14,210 nt of DNA from positions 1-14,210 of the forward strand of contig JBAXHO010000042.1 in assembly GCA_037138855.1 (NCBI GenBank), given 5' to 3'. This document shows, piece after piece, positions 13,398 through 14,210 of this stretch (the first letter of the stretch is position 1; each line of letters opens with the position of its first letter). The stretch is from JBAXHO01 sp037138855. GTDB lineage: Bacteria; Patescibacteriota; Dojkabacteria; B142; OLB20. The notes under the pieces were generated by a model, which saw only the letters and a list, made by a program, of their open reading frames with translations, ran no database searches and was not told the DNA's origin. The position numbers were made by a program, and so were the translations under genes.

Positions 13398-14210
13398 ATG
13401 GGGGAAAACAATCGTGGATCTGGAATTGTGGGACCAATTGATCAGTTGCCTATGAGAGAAGAGTCACCATATTTTCCTGATGGTGATGCACCATGGGGGC
13501 GATTTTATTTTAATGGAGCTTTGAGAGCTGCTGGAGTATTCTTCATTTTATTTTCTGAACTTGTTAAAGCATTATTTCCTAAAGATTGGGAAATATTTAA
13601 AGATCGAAAAGGTTGGAACTCGCGCATAGGGGGAGAGGGGAATAGGATAGCTCAACCTACTGAGCCTAATTTAACACCATGGGATGGATTTAATGCTGCA
13701 AAAGCTATCTTAACTCCTCCATTTATTAAGACTCGTGAAGATAAAGCCTTAGAATTGGGGTGTTTGATGTTAGCTTTGATTGGTGTTATGACTGCATGTG
13801 GTGGCTTATTAAATATTGATAGGATTTGGGAATTTGCTGTGGATCGAATTCCACAACCACCAAGTCCTTTGCAGATAAAGCCAGCTAATATACTTCCTTC
13901 TCCTCAAACAGAGCCCGAATGGGTGCAAGGTCCAGATGGATTTCCCATAATGCCAAAGGAATACCTGATAAAACCGATTTTACCGGCAGATCCTTATCAG
14001 GGGAGGACTCCGCAAGAACGCACTGAGCTTCGAGCTGCAGAGGCAGAAGCAGCAGAAGTTCGGATGAAGGAATTACATAAAGCATATAGAGCAAGGCAAG
14101 CATCAAGAAGAGAGGCTCAGTGGCTGGCATATCAAGCTCGCAAATGTGCAGAAATAGGGTTAATGGTAAAAACGCGTTGTTTTTTTTCTAATTTTGCCTT
14201 TGATTTTTGA
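13398..14210 (+). CDS. Two-span membrane protein with GPDGFP motif and charged helical tail
   Basis: Unknown family, 270 residues. The frame opens GTG-GTG-ATG; I take the ATG at 13398 (MGENNRGSG). After a polar N-terminus there is a hydrophobic segment at about 40-60 (ALRAAGVFFILFSELVKALF). A second, clearer span follows at about 118-138 (LELGCLMLALIGVMTACGGLL). A Pro-rich linker (IPQPPSPLQIKP) leads to VQGPDGFPIMPKEYL (176-190), the motif shared with the neighbouring protein. Residues about 203-250 are rich in Ala, Glu and Arg and probably form a long helix (ERTELRAAEAEAAEV). The last residues (KTRCFFSNFAFDF) follow a T-rich stretch and the TGA is the last codon of the window. Their character differs from the helix before them, so a frameshift near 14178 cannot be excluded. 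Confidence 0.65.
   Translation: MGENNRGSGIVGPIDQLPMREESPYFPDGDAPWGRFYFNGALRAAGVFFILFSELVKALFPKDWEIFKDRKGWNSRIGGEGNRIAQPTEPNLTPWDGFNAAKAILTPPFIKTREDKALELGCLMLALIGVMTACGGLLNIDRIWEFAVDRIPQPPSPLQIKPANILPSPQTEPEWVQGPDGFPIMPKEYLIKPILPADPYQGRTPQERTELRAAEAEAAEVRMKELHKAYRARQASRREAQWLAYQARKCAEIGLMVKTRCFFSNFAFDF

Noticed and set aside
13777..13805. Lipoprotein signal (VMTACGG) in the last gene
   Set aside because: It lies over 110 residues from the N-terminus within a second membrane span, so it cannot be a normal lipobox.

Overview
The window is AT-rich bacterial chromosome with 11 intact protein genes, one gene cut by the left edge and at least two gene remnants. I see no rRNA, tRNA, CRISPR array, transposase or phage gene. 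The best guess is a Candidate Phyla Radiation (Patescibacteria) genome, possibly the Microgenomates side. The reasons are a short initiation factor IF-2 without the usual N-terminal extension, many single-span surface proteins with Pro/Thr/Ala linkers, and start codons without a Shine-Dalgarno sequence. That assignment is inference; no taxonomic marker was compared.

Layout. Positions 1-1098 (minus strand) hold the N-terminus of an unidentified protein (perhaps a family 2 glycosyltransferase), an open frame without a usual start just upstream of it, and a ytxH-like / ytxG-like envelope pair. On the plus strand come trmB (tRNA m7G46 methyltransferase, 1216-1854) and a membrane-anchored protein of unknown function (2015-2974). 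Converging on the latter is a minus-strand block: a radical SAM/SPASM protein (7377-6034), a RecD/Dda-like SF1B helicase (5994-4822) and a membrane-anchored S8 subtilase (4761-2980). The helicase and the protease each have a plausible promoter inside or at the end of the gene before them, so the three need not be one operon. Positions 7378-7737 hold no intact gene, only a palindrome, a coding-like remnant and an interrupted Cys-containing reading frame.

The plus strand then carries a class A penicillin-binding protein (7738-10551), infB (to 12184) and two unfamiliar membrane proteins (12391-13203 and 13398-14210). These two share a C-terminal motif, GPDGFP followed a few residues later by E(W/Y)L. 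The first also has a Pro/Ala tandem-repeat linker and a possible divergent LysM fold.

The content is mostly envelope and housekeeping: peptidoglycan synthesis, surface proteolysis, anchored proteins, translation initiation, tRNA modification. Three features deserve most attention: the paired GPDGFP proteins, the radical SAM protein with an RRE-like N-terminus and no clear substrate peptide, and clusters of degenerate 7-8-base repeats that lie only between genes. Several start codons are placed from promoter positions, because a -10 box overlaps or follows the longest-ORF start.
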